Below, piece by piece: positions 1-12,399 of a stretch of DNA of 64,000 nucleotides. A program made the position numbers and the translations under genes. Source of the DNA: Polytrichum commune. Its lineage: Eukaryota; Streptophyta; Polytrichopsida; Polytrichales; Polytrichaceae. Each line of letters starts with the position of its first letter. Positions within the stretch are counted from its first letter, which is position 1. Location of the stretch: NCBI GenBank assembly GCA_950295325.1, contig OX485803.1:29069554-29133553 (forward strand), read 5' to 3'. The notes below the pieces were generated by a model. It ran no database searches. It saw only the letters and a list, made by a program, of their open reading frames with translations, and was not told the DNA's origin.

Positions 1-193
1 AAAATGATTTACCCAGTTGTTTGATACAGTAAGTCCACAACAAGAGGCTATACTTTGACAACTTACAGAATCATGTATAATTGTGAGGTACACAATGTGT
101 TGAAAAAAATGCCCTTTATCTTTTATGGCAAGGATGTAGATCCCAGAAATATTGAGTCTTAAATTTATCAGCAAATTGGATAAAATAGCACAC

Positions 194-3100
194 TCAGTGT
201 TTGTCTGAAATGCAAGAGTCTTGAATAATGCCATCAACGACATCAAACGCACAAAATGTGAGATAAAAATTTCCTTGCAAATCCTTGAAGGAATCTTTTA
301 TAAGAGGAGGCAAAGTGAAACTGGGAAAAGATAAAGACATTAGACTTTCGACAGTAAGTGAACAGTAACCAGAAGCATCAATAGAATGTTCATGTACTGT
401 ATCACCATGTTCAAACTGCAAAAAATCAGGGCAATCACTACATGATTGAACCATGGAGTCCTTCAGAAGGCATTCCAAGAACCACTCTTGGAACTTGTGT
501 CACAGAAGTTAACAACTCTTCATCGCATAAGTCCCTCAACTACCTCAGTCCAAATACCCAATCCAGGTAGTAGGATCCAAGTAAAAAAGGGGCTAACTAT
601 GAATCTTTATTATCAAAGAATCATGATACACTCATGAAAGCTCCAACAGCTAAAAGAATTTGCTTAAAAAGGGTGACATGCTCATCCTCTTCTAAAAGCA
701 GTTTATCCACAACATGCCATGCAATTATATTAAGGGCCTATGGGAGAACACAGGGAGGCCCTGTTACTGATGAAGGAGCAGGTCTTGTTGTGGACTCAAA
801 AATGCAGGATAACCCCCACAGGCAGCAGGTAGTTCTGCTGGGCAGACGTTACCTGACCCATTTAACTGACCCCATCGACGATTTTCAATTCTCCCAAGAC
901 TTGGCCAGGGCTGCCATGTAGGCGACAAGAAGACATCATACTTGCTTGTGCTGGTCTGTAATGGCGTTTCCTGAGGGAGTCAATGCCCAGACAGTAAGTA
1001 TGTCAACAAACCAGGCACTAACCCCTTCCATAAAATCACACAAAGAGGGCTATTCTTCTGAGATGGAAGAAAACATTATCTTCACAACTTAGCACTCAAA
1101 ACTCATATCTAAGTCTATTTATCATGTTTCTGCATCAACAGAGTTGCACTCTTACTAAAAATGACTTTTGGTTGGGAGTTGGTTGTTTTGCACACGGCAC
1201 CTTCCATGTTTGGTAAGAATTCAGTGCATGCTTGGAGGTAGTGTGGAGGTTTGAATGAAGAAAATTCTATGTCACTTCAGGGTGTCACACGTTTTGGCAT
1301 GCCAAGAGGTGGTAATGTCTTTAGCCCTCAACAAACTGAAATAGGTTGCTCTTCATTCAAATTCAAACACTACCTCCAAGCATGCACCACAAGTGGAAAG
1401 AATTTATTGATATAGTATGCAAAACAAGCAATGGACAAACAAAGGCACCAACTCCCGACAAAAAGCCCATTGAGTTGAAGATAACTCTATTTTTTTAAAG
1501 TTAACTGTGTCATACTTTCATATCAGAGTGATGTTTAGAGAAAACACACCTGGCTCATCACAGATCCTTGTGTGAAATGGTTCGAGACATCTGATCTGTC
1601 TTGCTGCTCCCAAATGCCTTGCCCATCATGCACGTCACCATCTACACCTTCCATGGGGTCCATGGCTTCAACAGCATTGCTGGTACGCACACGCTTAAAA
1701 TTCAGAGGACTAGGCATTTCTGCTAACCGTTGTGACAGACAATTTACAGATTCTGCTTGGGCTGCATCCTCCTGGGGATCCTTCCGACGTCTCTTGCTCC
1801 CAGCCTGTGCTGCCATTCCTGTACCAATCAAATCTTGGTAGTTTAGAGAAATTTTAGCTTTTTGAATGGAAGCTCTGTGAAGAGGATGAGTCCTCATACA
1901 CACTGCAATATGTTAAAGTGGACTGTGAAACTGAAGCCTCAAAGAATATATGTTAAAAGAAGTGAGACATCTCACAGCATGCTCTCTGAACACAATGTTA
2001 CATGATAGTATATAATGACAGTAAAACAGGATACAGTTTGCATTACCTGGCAATGCGCTGACTCTAGAATTATTAGAAGCTCCTGAATCGTCAGTGTTTG
2101 ACATGGTTGATGCATTGTTACCGCAATCACAGACATGGCGCGCATCCACATTGCAACGAGAACAGGCAAATTTTCTGTAGAGGGAGACCACAGTAATGAA
2201 AACTCCACCTTGCCAAGCTGAAGAACATACTGTATGTAGAAACTCAACACAGGAGATAGTGTCCTATCAACCTACCTGTACATATTGTCAACAAATTCGT
2301 CCACAAGCACTGGCCAAGCACCTGCGTAGAATCATCCACAATCAGAATCAATGGATATGGTGCATTGGTAACAATGAATGGCCATAAGGTGTCAAATATT
2401 ACTTTAAAAGGCAAGGAAAGGGACCCACCCTCAGGATCATAGTTACTGAGGTCCTCATGCACACTTCGGCTGAACTCAAGGACCTGCCTCCAGGTGTCTT
2501 CTGAAATCGCATGCCGCTGATGTACCTACAGGAACATACATTACAAGATTAGTGCATTATGCAGTGTATTGCACTGGACCAAGTGCATCCCACTGGTGCA
2601 AACCCCCTCAGACTCCTGCCCTCAGGAGCTATTCCGTGTCAAGGGCAATTGTTACCCTATACAATTTTGGGCACCAGTGCCACATCTGACCAAGAAAATG
2701 CATGCACCAAGAACCTTGAGTACCTGAACAAAGGAACACCATTGATCTAGCAGCCTGAACCGCCCTGTCAATGCTAACCTCCAAGCCTCCAGAGCTGTAG
2801 CAACAGCTGGAAAACATACAAAATAAGGTGTCAGCAATATAAATCAATGCATTCCAATCTGGATCTATCAACAATCGCAAGGACAAGCAGAAAGTTTTTC
2901 TTTTTTAATAACCAAGAAGACCCACAATGTAGCAAAAAACACAACACTGGATATCTATTCTCCCTTGAGCTATTTGTGGCCTGACATCTGATACAGAAAA
3001 TGTTAGGCTCTTCAGGAGCATTGAACTCTACATAGGCATGCAAAATTTCAAGAAAACAGTGCTGCCTACTTACAGATGCTCTTTTGTCCTCGCTCTCGGC

Positions 3101-4248
3101 ACATGAAGAAAACAAAGCGGTAAAAGAGTGCAAAGTTCCGCGCATCCAAATGCTGAAAGACATGCAGCACACACATCTCAACTATCAGTCCCAGCTTGGA
3201 CCTCACAAACAGTAGGAAAAGACTTGAAATATAAGCCTCCCAAAAACAATCAAATTCTAATTCCTCAGAAAGTATGATGAGGAGAGAGACCACCCATTTT
3301 ATATCTAACAATCAACATACCTTCTACTTAGAGTTGTCACTCATGTCTATCACATTAAGAAGCTCAGTTACAGACCTACATCACATGCCATACTATTGAA
3401 TGAGGCAAATCCAGGAAGATAATATATGGTTGTAAGGCTAAAAATCAAACATAGAGATATAGTACCTCAGGTTGTAGTCGAAAGCAAAGACTCCGAAGTC
3501 CATCAAAGGCAGCTTGCCTGCATAAGATCAACTCCGTCCATCAGAAGGAATCCCATGAAATAACCGATATGAGACCAGAATCCAACACTAAGCTGTCATC
3601 AGGCAAGTAACCAAGCAAGAATATCAAAGAGTGCATTCTCTAAACAGCTGTTTGAAGAGAATGCAAAGTTGTTGGTAACACATCCACAATTTTGCAAGGT
3701 TACATGTTGAAGAAAAAAACCTAAGCACATTGTAATGGATACTCCAATGAAAAATCCTTTGTCAACATCAATGGACCTCTAATACAATTGCTCGGAGCCA
3801 CATAGAGAGCACAAAGAAGACTCACCCAGTCAAGCCCTGCGATTCTGCAATCCCTGACAGAACAGAAAGTCTTGCTTTTATCTTGTTGGGTGAATCATCT
3901 GCAGTTGCTGTATCTACAGCAGAAAATTACCAGAATCAGGCATAGACGCAGAAATTCTACCCAATAACTCAAAACATCACTAGTATGTTCACCTGTGTGG
4001 GCATACACATACTATAGGACTTTGTAATGTGATCTCACCGAAAACGTTAGTTTTCCGGGGGTTTACTTGCTTTCTTTGCTTTGTGCAGAAAAAAAGCAGA
4101 GATTAAAAGGAAACATTTTTGAAGTTTTCGAACACCCAGAACTGTCATGTTCCATAAGAGAGGCACCTGAATACTCAGTAAACAGATCCCACATCCATGT
4201 GTCACCGCCTCTTCTTCCAAATGTATGAGTTATTGGCATGGCAGCCAT
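194..4248 (-). CDS. AAR3: DCN1-like protein (DCUN1 domain), AAR3-type, 11 exons
   Basis: Exons (minus strand, 5' to 3'): 4248-4167, 3907-3826, 3517-3466, 3362-3328, 3201-3074, 2806-2724, 2525-2429, 2321-2276, 2174-2047, 1902-1550, 493-194. Phases match at every junction, giving about 461 aa; an in-frame ATG at 4284 would add 12. The DCUN1 (potentiating neddylation) domain spans roughly residues 70-225, with FVFFMCRERGQKSIS, EAWRLALTGRFRLLDQWC, ISEDTWRQVLEFSR and SNYDPEGAWPVLVDEFV. DCN1-family proteins bind cullins and the NEDD8 E2 and promote cullin neddylation; Arabidopsis AAR3 affects auxin response. After the domain come about 230 further residues with a CSRC-x8-CDC cluster, a basic KRRRKD stretch (possible NLS) and a last exon starting FQEWFLECLLKD. 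From memory Arabidopsis AAR3 is much shorter (about 300 aa). Exon 4 is only 35 nt and is the weakest part: its donor (AA|GTAGAA) and acceptor are poor, but they keep the frame and exon 5 has a strong pyrimidine tract. Gene identity is secure. Confidence 0.85.
494..1549 (-). other. Last intron of the AAR3-like gene, 1.06 kb, hosting a MITE
   Basis: Bounded by a GTGTGT donor at 1549 and an ACACAAG acceptor at 494. The flanking exons join in phase 0. It carries the inverted-repeat element at 1165-1468. I see no extra coding exon in the rest, although 634-921 is open on the plus strand. Confidence 0.6.
1165..1468. mobile_element. MITE family A, copy 1 (foldback element)
   Basis: The left arm begins CTTTTGGTTGGGAGTTGG and continues through GTGCATGCTTGGAGGTAGTG. 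The right arm contains the reverse complement (CACTACCTCCAAGCATGCAC) and ends near CACCAACTCCCGAC. Arms are roughly 90-100 bp, the whole about 300 bp, with no coding capacity. The same arms recur at 19936-20208 and 48985-49262. Long terminal inverted repeats suggest a Mutator-like MITE, but no clear target-site duplication was found. Confidence 0.75.
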
Positions 4249-4284
4249 TGTCTGATGGGAGCACAGTGACCACGACCCTCTCAT

Positions 4285-6700
4285 GCTCTGCTGCCAAACC
4301 CCTCTAACTCCACCAGCAGATGTAGTGGCATTGATCCTGCCTCCGAGCTGGCTGGTACTATTGGAGATTTACTGTTACCATTGCACCTGGCAAAACGGTT
4401 GTACAAGTATTATGTCGGATATAAATGCATAAAGTGTTGAGCCTAGTATAAAATATGCAGGAAAGGAGGACAACTTCAGGTTAGTAACTCTGTGTTTATG
4501 TCAAATCCAGTCCCACCTTGATTAATGCACAGTTCTAACAGGGTGTGACAAACTTTTCAATATCCCCAAATGAAACACTGAACAGTTCTTCGTTTCAGTG
4601 GGTTATGCTGTACACATAACCCATTGAAGTTTCAAAAACAACTCTGCCTCCAACTTTTCGACCCACCAATAAATTGGCCAAAAAGTTGAATTTATTCGTG
4701 GGTCTAAATTCACAAGTATCCTACCTCTGTTTGAGGAATTACTAAGGAATGAATTTCACAACCTCCACTCTGTCGCACTATTAAAACCTCACCATGATTG
4801 CATTTAATATCCTCTTGGCAAATTACGTTGGAGACTCAAATCATCTAAGCAAATTCTAGCATTATTTTATTAACATGGCATTTGAACATGGCATAAACAT
4901 GGGTATAAGAATGTCTCTAATCCACATGTGAGGGATTAAATACCAGTGGAAACTCAGATCCATCCAAAATGACCGAAATCTACAACAATTATCAGACCTA
5001 GACCCAGTATCTGAAATTCAAGACCAAGACCTGATATCAATTCAGCTAAACCTGCACTCCAAGTCAATAGAAGTAACCAAACATTGTGATAGCATCAGCT
5101 ACATGCATTGGCAAACATTAGTTATTATGGTCATATAAAAAATCCCAAAAAACACAATCCTAGAGGAGAGTGGACATGGTTTAGAATAGTAGTAGCAGTT
5201 CACGCACACCTGTCAATACTACAAAAACCAATACTGAACAGACCTAAGACATAACAGTGCAGACACTCACAGAATGGCGCCAACCTAGACACTAGCCCAC
5301 CTTCGTCAAATTTGCATGGTCGCAAGCTAAGAAAGATGTGCAGATATTGAACAGAACAGTTTGAGTTTTTTCTCACGGAGTAGGAAACAAACAGACAGGG
5401 TGCAAAAACAATGACCTATAAACAAACAAACGATGAGTATATCCGAAGCTTTTAAGTGTGACGGTGTAGTGATATCCAAGGTCTATGCCAACTTCTCGTG
5501 TGATCATCTCAACCTTATTTCTGTGGATATATCCCATCCATACGGAACAAAAACCTCGACAGCATGCACCTACTACTCTCAGCTTCTCTCATGCTCTGCA
5601 CTACATTGATCGCCCTATGCTCCAGGGAGTGTTGAGTCATCGTCAACGATGCCATGTGGATTCACCAATTCCCAAGCAGACATGACGGCCTCTTCCGATG
5701 TGTTCAGACAAAAAGAAAGAGAGAAGTATGTGCACAAAGCAGACAACAGTAGCAAAACACGAAGTTGACTCTTGACAGTATAGACACTCACTGAATGGGG
5801 CCGACCTAGACACTAAGCCCAAATGGCTTGACAGACACCGTCTTCATCAAATTCGCATGGTCGCAAGCTAAGAACGAATGTGCAGATATAGAACAAAAAC
5901 AGTTACAGTTGTTTCTCACAGCCTGGATATAAAAGCAATGACCTAATAAATAAAAAACGATGAGTATATCCAAAATTTTAAGTTTCACGGTATCGTGAAA
6001 TTCAAGGTATATATGCCGACTTCCCATATAAGAAATCTTAATCTTATTTCAGTAGACAGATTCCATCCATATGGAACACAAACCTCGACAACATGTACAT
6101 ACTACTCTGAGCTTCTCTCATACTCTGCAATACATTGATTTGCCCTATGCTCCCGGGAGTGTCGAGTCATCAACGATGCCAAAAGACTTACCAATTTCCA
6201 AGTAGACATGATAGTCTTACGACTCTTAAGATGTGTTCCCACAGAATTTTAATGATTTTCTAAATAAAAATAAAAAGTGAAGAAACTCTGTGCACAGAGC
6301 AAAGCAAAGCAAGCAACAGTAGCAAAAACACGAAGGAGAATCTTACAAAAAGCAAGCCGTATCTCATCCACCCAGCAAGCTCGCATACTTCATCCACAAG
6401 TCACAAGCCGATTCCCAAACTCGTTGCAAAAAAAATCCTCCACACAAAAACCCTGATCCTGCAATGGGAATGACGGCAGGGTCAAGACTACTTCATCACG
6501 AAGGCGAAGCAGAGTAGTGTCGGTAAAATTTCTTGGCCGCACGATACCAAACCCCGAGGATAGCCAAATTGAGCGGACGCAAGGAATACTCGTTTGTTGT
6601 TCGCTTCAATCAATTGGAAAGAAATGAGTGCACACAGCACCGATTGTGGAGATGTTTGGGTCCACGGGAAGCGCGGAGCGGTGCCGACATGCGAGATGGA
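4285..6700 (-). promoter_or_regulatory. 5' region of the AAR3-like gene (leader, promoter, possible 5' UTR introns)
   Basis: There is no plausible coding exon between the AAR3-like start and about 6700. The stretch 6420-6900 is richer in G+C than its surroundings, as expected of a promoter or first-exon region. A long upstream duplication (5230-6340) lies inside. The true transcription start cannot be read from sequence alone. Confidence 0.35.
5230..6340. repeat. Two-copy tandem duplication, unit about 0.53-0.56 kb
   Basis: Matching landmarks occur in the same order in both halves: GCATGGTCGCAAGCTAAG at 5314 and about 5855, CGATGAGTATATCC at 5431 and 5958, CTCTGCA followed by ACATTGAT and CCCTATGCTCC in each, and an AGCAAAACACGAAG-like end near 5751 and 6319. 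The copies differ by many substitutions and small indels, so the duplication is old. It lies upstream of the AAR3-like gene. Confidence 0.85.
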
Positions 6701-6835
6701 ATGACGATGGCGGAGGGGGATGGCCAACGGTCAAGAATTAGGGCAGGAGATGAGGAGCCTTGGTGGGAGGGGCGGGGCTCCACCATAGCCAAAAAGCTCG
6801 CAAAGCTTAGGCTTCCCATTTGGCCAGAGGGAGCT

Positions 6836-6882
6836 CCCCTCCCCCTCCCCCTCCCCCTCCCCCTCCTCTCCCCTCACCTCGG
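6836..6882. repeat. (CCCCTC)n microsatellite
   Basis: About four to five CCCCTC units in a pyrimidine-rich strand, inside the GC-rich segment between the AAR3-like gene and the repeat-rich DNA to its right. It produces proline/leucine runs in spurious ORFs. Confidence 0.9.
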
Positions 6883-6984
6883 CTACTTTTCGCCACGTCG
6901 GTACGCCACGCTGGCATTCCAAAACCACGTCGGCGTTTTATCTTTCTCTCTAATGACTCGTTGGCAAAGAAGAAGCGTAGTGGA

Positions 6985-8600
6985 ACGTGGAAAGTTCAAA
7001 ACCGGTACTGGACTTGTATCACCCTTTCTCTTTTTATGCCATTCGGTATCAATTTTTTACTTTTTAGATAGGTGTGGATACTTGAGGATATTTTTTGTAT
7101 TGATATCATTCGGGTCTATGTGGCACACAAGACCCTTCCTACCTCCTAACTTATTAGAAGCGACTCAAGTATCAACACGATGTATTCAAATAACTTCTAG
7201 AAGGTTCCCCCCTAGCTCGCCCCTCCACTCCCCTCAACTATTTTGTTGCCATATTGAAATGGCCAATCCAGTGCCACGTCTACATTTTTAATTTTGTTTC
7301 AAATGAATAAAGGTAAGTAGGTAAGCAACCCATTCTTGACCACCACCCCGTTCTCGAAGCTTACATCAACATGTTTTTTGTGCATCACAATATCAATCTC
7401 GTATCATTGTTGACATGTCATTACTGAAATCCAACTTAGTCAAATCTCAACGGCTAAGTTGACAGCTAGGGTTAGATTGCAAGCATATTTAGGTGCCACA
7501 ATTATCAATTATGAGATCAAGCATTCTCAGTTTTACAACCAATCGGTGGTCGTAAAGAAGTTTAACTTATATATCACAATTATAGATCAAAGAGAAAATA
7601 CATCTACTTAGAAATTTCATAACATTTTGGTTATGGCAACCAAAGAAACATTATGTAAAAATTTGAAGTGCTTTTTGTTTTATTTCTCTACATGGATATT
7701 TTTTCTTTGATCATGCCCAACACTATAAACAATGCTAAATTGCTTCACTAGTGGGGAATGAGTCACTTACCTTATTTGGCAAGGAGGCCTAGTTGAAGGT
7801 GGGAAGTTCAAACCAATGTTGGATTAATTTTTATAGCATTTGGGTATGGGTTATTGTATGATTGGGTGTCGGCATAAATACGAATATTTAAGGATGTTTT
7901 GTTTTCAATATCAGTCGGATCTACCATATCAGGGCGCTCTATTTCATCTTCACAAGTGCCAGAACGTAGTTTCCACATTGGATACAAGAAGTCTTTAGCC
8001 AATGTGAACATGACACATGACAAATATGAAAGATGACTTTTTTTAATTTTTAATAAAATTAGGAAACCCTCTATGATATATGTAATTGCTAAGGCCATGG
8101 GTTATAGGCATTCCGTGAATAAGGACCCACCCGATGGCAGAAACACGAGAGTTGACCCATATTCGTCGAGAGGATATGGAATGAATATGGAAAGATTAAC
8201 CCACTTCAAATCATTATGATCATTTTTTGATGCCACTCATGTATATGTAACGAGGATTTAAAATTTTTGGGATACCAATAGGGTATGAATATTTGAGAAT
8301 GTATTTTTGTTTTAACATCATTTGGGTCTATAAGTCTATGTATCTATATCTTACAAGAGCATACCAATCTTGGATCGGTATTACCTTGTTTATATATACC
8401 ACGTGAATATGTGTAACGAGCGTTTTAGAAAATTTTGACATTGGTAAGTACATGTACTTGATGATGTTGCCAATTTTCACACCATTTGGACCTATATTAT
8501 GCAATGCAAGAATCTTTACGGTTCGGTAAAATCCATTAGTTTCAATTTGGTTGTATGTGGTATTGGCCCAAATAATGACTCGGGTATACAAAGATTACGG
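6985..8600. repeat. Several diverged copies of repeat family F
   Basis: Segments near 6990-7200, 7800-8100 and 8130-8600 share phrases such as GATATCATTCGGGTCTAT, TTGAGGAT followed by TTTTTGT, and ATTTGGGTATGGG. The same phrases return at 53345-53740, 55690-56680 and 36660-36790. There is no ORF of interest. The family is probably a non-autonomous transposon; its ends are not clear by eye. Confidence 0.55.
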
Positions 8601-10264
8601 TGTCCAGTGATATTTACAAAGTATCAAAATTGAATTGAGATAACAATTCTGATGATGTTTGAGCAGGTTGTTGCATTAATTTGAGATATTTTAGGGCCAC
8701 TTCACACACGAGACTAAGAGCATGTGACCATTACACTTCTAGCACTCTCATTGGTGGAGAAGGCAGAGCATGTCCAAGTTCGCTTCACACTACACTTGAG
8801 GGACCAACGGAGTATATGAATGCAAGATGGATGTAAAGTCTACATGGACTCCTACAGGGCATCAAATGGATCATGTTTCATTCATGGTCACTTGGATTAT
8901 TTTCAAAAACCACCTCTTGGAGGTAGGCCTAACACAAAACCGGGAGACCATGGCACCCCGAACGCTCACAACCGTTGATTTATTCTATTTTATCATGTGT
9001 GAGAACCCGCATAAATAGAAATTCATTACAATAACATTTGGTTGAGGGCCCGATCACATATGACTTCACACTACACTTGAGGGTCCGTGACCACACTACA
9101 TGATTTTGGGGGTGTCTTGGGACGGCCTTTGGACACTCTCTTTTGGGCTCCCACAATTTCATGGTCACAGCTCTTGGTTTGTGTGTGAAGTGGCCCTTAG
9201 CCATTTGGAAATAACACTTTACTATGCCTCTGGTATTGAATCAATGTTATATTTAGCACAACCTATTAGAAAGAGGATGTCACCGTAGTAAAGTCACATG
9301 TATTATCAATGATCATATTTGTATGGTTTCTATATGAGCTTTGAATATGGGTAACCCCTAAAGCTCGTTTATAGCATGTTTGTACTAATTGTGTATTATT
9401 CTCACTTTATATTGGACAATATGTAATCTTCATCAAACTCTTTTGAAACTACTTTGTGTGTAGGTGTCGAGAAGTGTAACAATCCAAGACAACAAATTAT
9501 CACTATCTACCAAAAACATACAACATAACATGTGGTCACATTGTACAATATCAAAATACCTTGTATATGAGAGGCCCACATAAATGATCTAGCTGCATGG
9601 TTGTGTTTCATTCTACACTTAGCATGTGACATGGGCCTTCACTATCTTATCTTCATGGAAAGAAACTTAGAAAACTAGAAGAAACTGACGGTGGTATGAA
9701 TAATGAATAATGTCAGTTTGTATAGTAGAAATATTGTGAATAGTGTCTTTATTTTCAATGACATTATAATTATTAATAGTACCTAAAAGGAATAACATTG
9801 GGATGAACAATGTTTCCTACGAATATTCATAGGATGAAAAATAATTAATGTACATAGTGTTGGAGTGTGACTCCGCCCAATTTCACAAGTTCAATTAAAT
9901 GTATGAATAGTACACATGTATTCCCACATTGTTTGAGGGGTCCACAAAATATAATTGACACATTCCAAGGTCATGGAACCAACCCATAGGGCTGAAAAAT
10001 GTTATGTAAATTGAATTCCATGAGTATTTAGGGTTAACCTTGATCCCATGGGAGTTCAAAAATTAAGCCACCTAAGCTGGAAAGTTCTACGATCATGGAC
10101 CTTACACATGTTTCGGTTTCACATGCACCCTATCACTAAGGCCCAACTAATCAAACACATGGGAGGGGAGGGGGAGGTGTGTCTAGGCGAACTACACTAA
10201 TATGTGCAATTATATTGCCTTCTCGAATAGGTTGCCTCTTTATCCATGCAAATTACCTTGGGTC
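8601..10264. other. Intergenic, no gene seen
   Basis: AT-rich and without convincing ORFs. The piece 8820-9000 (AAGTCTACATGGACTCCTAC and downstream) resembles 54330-54480 inside a HUB2 intron, so it is dispersed repeat DNA. Confidence 0.5.
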
Positions 10265-11225
10265 AAAATCAAATCACGAAAACATATAACTTTGTTTATT
10301 CATCCACATAGCAACCACAGTAGAAACATAAATCATAAATTTTGTTACAGTGGTGTGGAATGTTGATAAATTTAGTGTGGGGCAACCTAGTTGCATGTAT
10401 CAATGTGGATATGTTCAAACAAACTTGTGGGAATCTACGGGCTTCCCTTGGGGGAGATAGGATGCATGCCAACTTTACCACAATCTTCATTGTTGAAAGA
10501 GCACTATTCTTCAATGGCCCTTTAATTCTCATAATCCCCATTTTAAGATTACATGTAATCTTAGACCAATTCAAAGACATAGGCCGCGCGCCGGGGGGGG
10601 GGGGGGGGGGACTTCCTTGAAGAGATATGAACCACATGACACAAAGGGTACTTTCAAGGAAGCCACAAAATAATGTGCACATTCTTGGATTATTATGCAT
10701 ATACTTATTAATATTCTTGGGGTGTGTCAACACAAGATCTTGTTGTAGCCATCACAAGACCAATTTTTGGAAACCGGTATGGAGCAAACTAAGTCATGGA
10801 TCCAGTATAGGGCTACGACGTACTCAACAATGCCGAAGGTTAGTGGGTGTTATTAAGTTTGTTTTCCATGTTCTCCAACTTATACGGATTATATTTACAA
10901 AACAAAACTATTGTTGCACTAGCAAACCTACCGTGAAGCATAAGCAAAATCATATTGAATATTGAACTTCCCATTATTTAGTTATGATTATTGGAAGTGC
11001 ATGTTTGTCGATGCCTTAACATAGGCCCTCCCGATTGTGTTCATTATTAAGTGTGGAATAGTTACCAAACTCTAAAGACATAATCTGACCTCTTTTAGAC
11101 ATGTGCCCTCATTATGTTTGTTCTTTGATCACCACACACCACACACCACACAACACTCACGTAAAAGTGTCGATTAAGAAGAGTAATTGGATAACACACA
11201 CCCACCTTAATCATTTGTCTCTTTG
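10265..11225 (+). repeat. Dispersed repeat family C, copy 1 (~0.95 kb)
   Basis: Matches 38140-39020 in order over several blocks: a CATGTTCTCCAACTT / CATCGTCCAACTT block, GTTGCACTAGCAAACCTA / GTTGCATTAGTAAATCTA, TATTAAGTGTGGAATAGTTA / TATTAAGTGTGAAATAGTTA, and AATTAAGAAGAATAA-type ends. The left part (GTGGAATGTTGATAAATT) also recurs near 42890 and 61610. A run of about 18 G lies at 10594-10611. Confidence 0.65.
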
Positions 11226-11748
11226 GACTTGGTCATGGACGATGTCAAGTATTTTAACGCCTTAATAACTTGTTAGATGGATAGGAGTCATTCTTAACAC
11301 ATGGGGCGCACATAGGACCACATGCACCCCCATATCAAGAATAAACCAACCATAAGACCTTGCCCTACTTCTAAATTAGGAATATATCTTGCCCTTGCCT
11401 TATGACATTGTGGCCTGATTTCTTCACCATGAATAATGGGCCTAATGAGGTACTAGGTGAACCCGATATCGATGCCAAAAGGATGACCATTGAATCTACA
11501 ACCTTTGCAACCTCATCCTTTATTTCAAACACTAATCTACAACTAACTAGGATCATAACAATATTCAATAACGTGAAGGTGCTATGTCTATAATCTCATA
11601 GTTAGCCAACTATGATATACTCATGGTGACTTAAGCGCAAAGGAATAAATATAGTGAGAATTTATAGCACCCTCCGACGATCTCTTGATTTCCTAGATCG
11701 TGCATAGGGGTGGTTTGAGCCATGAACCGGTTAAAAACTAAGTACCTA

Positions 11749-12398
11749 TAGTAATCTTCTGCTTAAGTACGCACCCGTTTAAGTACGCATCCTGGTTAAG
11801 TGCGCAATTTTTTTGATAAAAATCAGGGTTCATATTTTATTGTTTAAACATATAATGTATAGTCATTTTCTGCGAATGCATGATTTTTTTACGCTTGACA
11901 TTCAATGTCAGTTTGTTAATATTTTGCTAAAACGTCTTAAACGATCGTCGCATTTCATCATACATCTGTCTAGCGTCCGTTTGAACATCAAAGCAAAGCA
12001 ATTAGTCGTCAATGTCAAGAACAATGTTGTGTAGAGCTTCAAAGCCTTTGAAGTTTGTAGCACTCTCAAATTCAACAAATGTCTCGATAGGCTCTTGCTA
12101 GAAACGATTTGTTGCAATATATTTTCCCGATTGTCCCAGACTTTCCAGATGGCGTTTTTACTGACTTCATACTCCCGCCCCAATGCCTGCTTGCTCGGTG
12201 CGTTCAACTTGCTCAACTTTGCAACGATTTCATATCGCTAGGCTTCGATCAAACAATCGCCTCAAGTTTCATCCATTTCCCATTGCGATTCATCGAATTA
12301 GAAGGTCTAGAAAGCAATATGAGTAAAGTACGCATCTACCAACTAAGTGCGCACCAACAACTCTGGTTCAAAGTGCGTACTTAAGTGGGAGATTATTG
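11749..12398 (-). mobile_element. pogo/Tc1-mariner-like element with HTH remnant, TA target site
   Basis: The left end TAGTAATCTTCTGCTTAAG (11749) is inverted at the right as CTTAAGTGGGAGATTATTG (ending 12398); TA dinucleotides flank both ends. Sub-terminal AAGTACGCAC / AAGTGCGCAC motifs are repeated at each end. The minus strand at 12216-11908 encodes a remnant containing KLNAPSKQALGREYEVSKNA then IWKVWDNRENIL, like the psq/CENP-B-type HTH of pogo transposases (REYGVSKSTI...W..RE). The DDE domain is absent, so the copy is non-autonomous. Superfamily assignment rests on the HTH, TA flanks and near-CAGT termini. Confidence 0.65.
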
Positions 12399-12399
12399 T

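Noticed and set aside
634-921. Plus-strand ORF inside the last AAR3-like intron
   Set aside because: Opposite strand to a well-supported gene, no domain, short.
6533-7291. 252-codon plus-strand ORF
   Set aside because: It crosses a (CCCCTC)n tract and then family F repeat DNA, has overlapping ORFs in other frames, and shows no domain; longest open frame by chance in a GC-rich patch.
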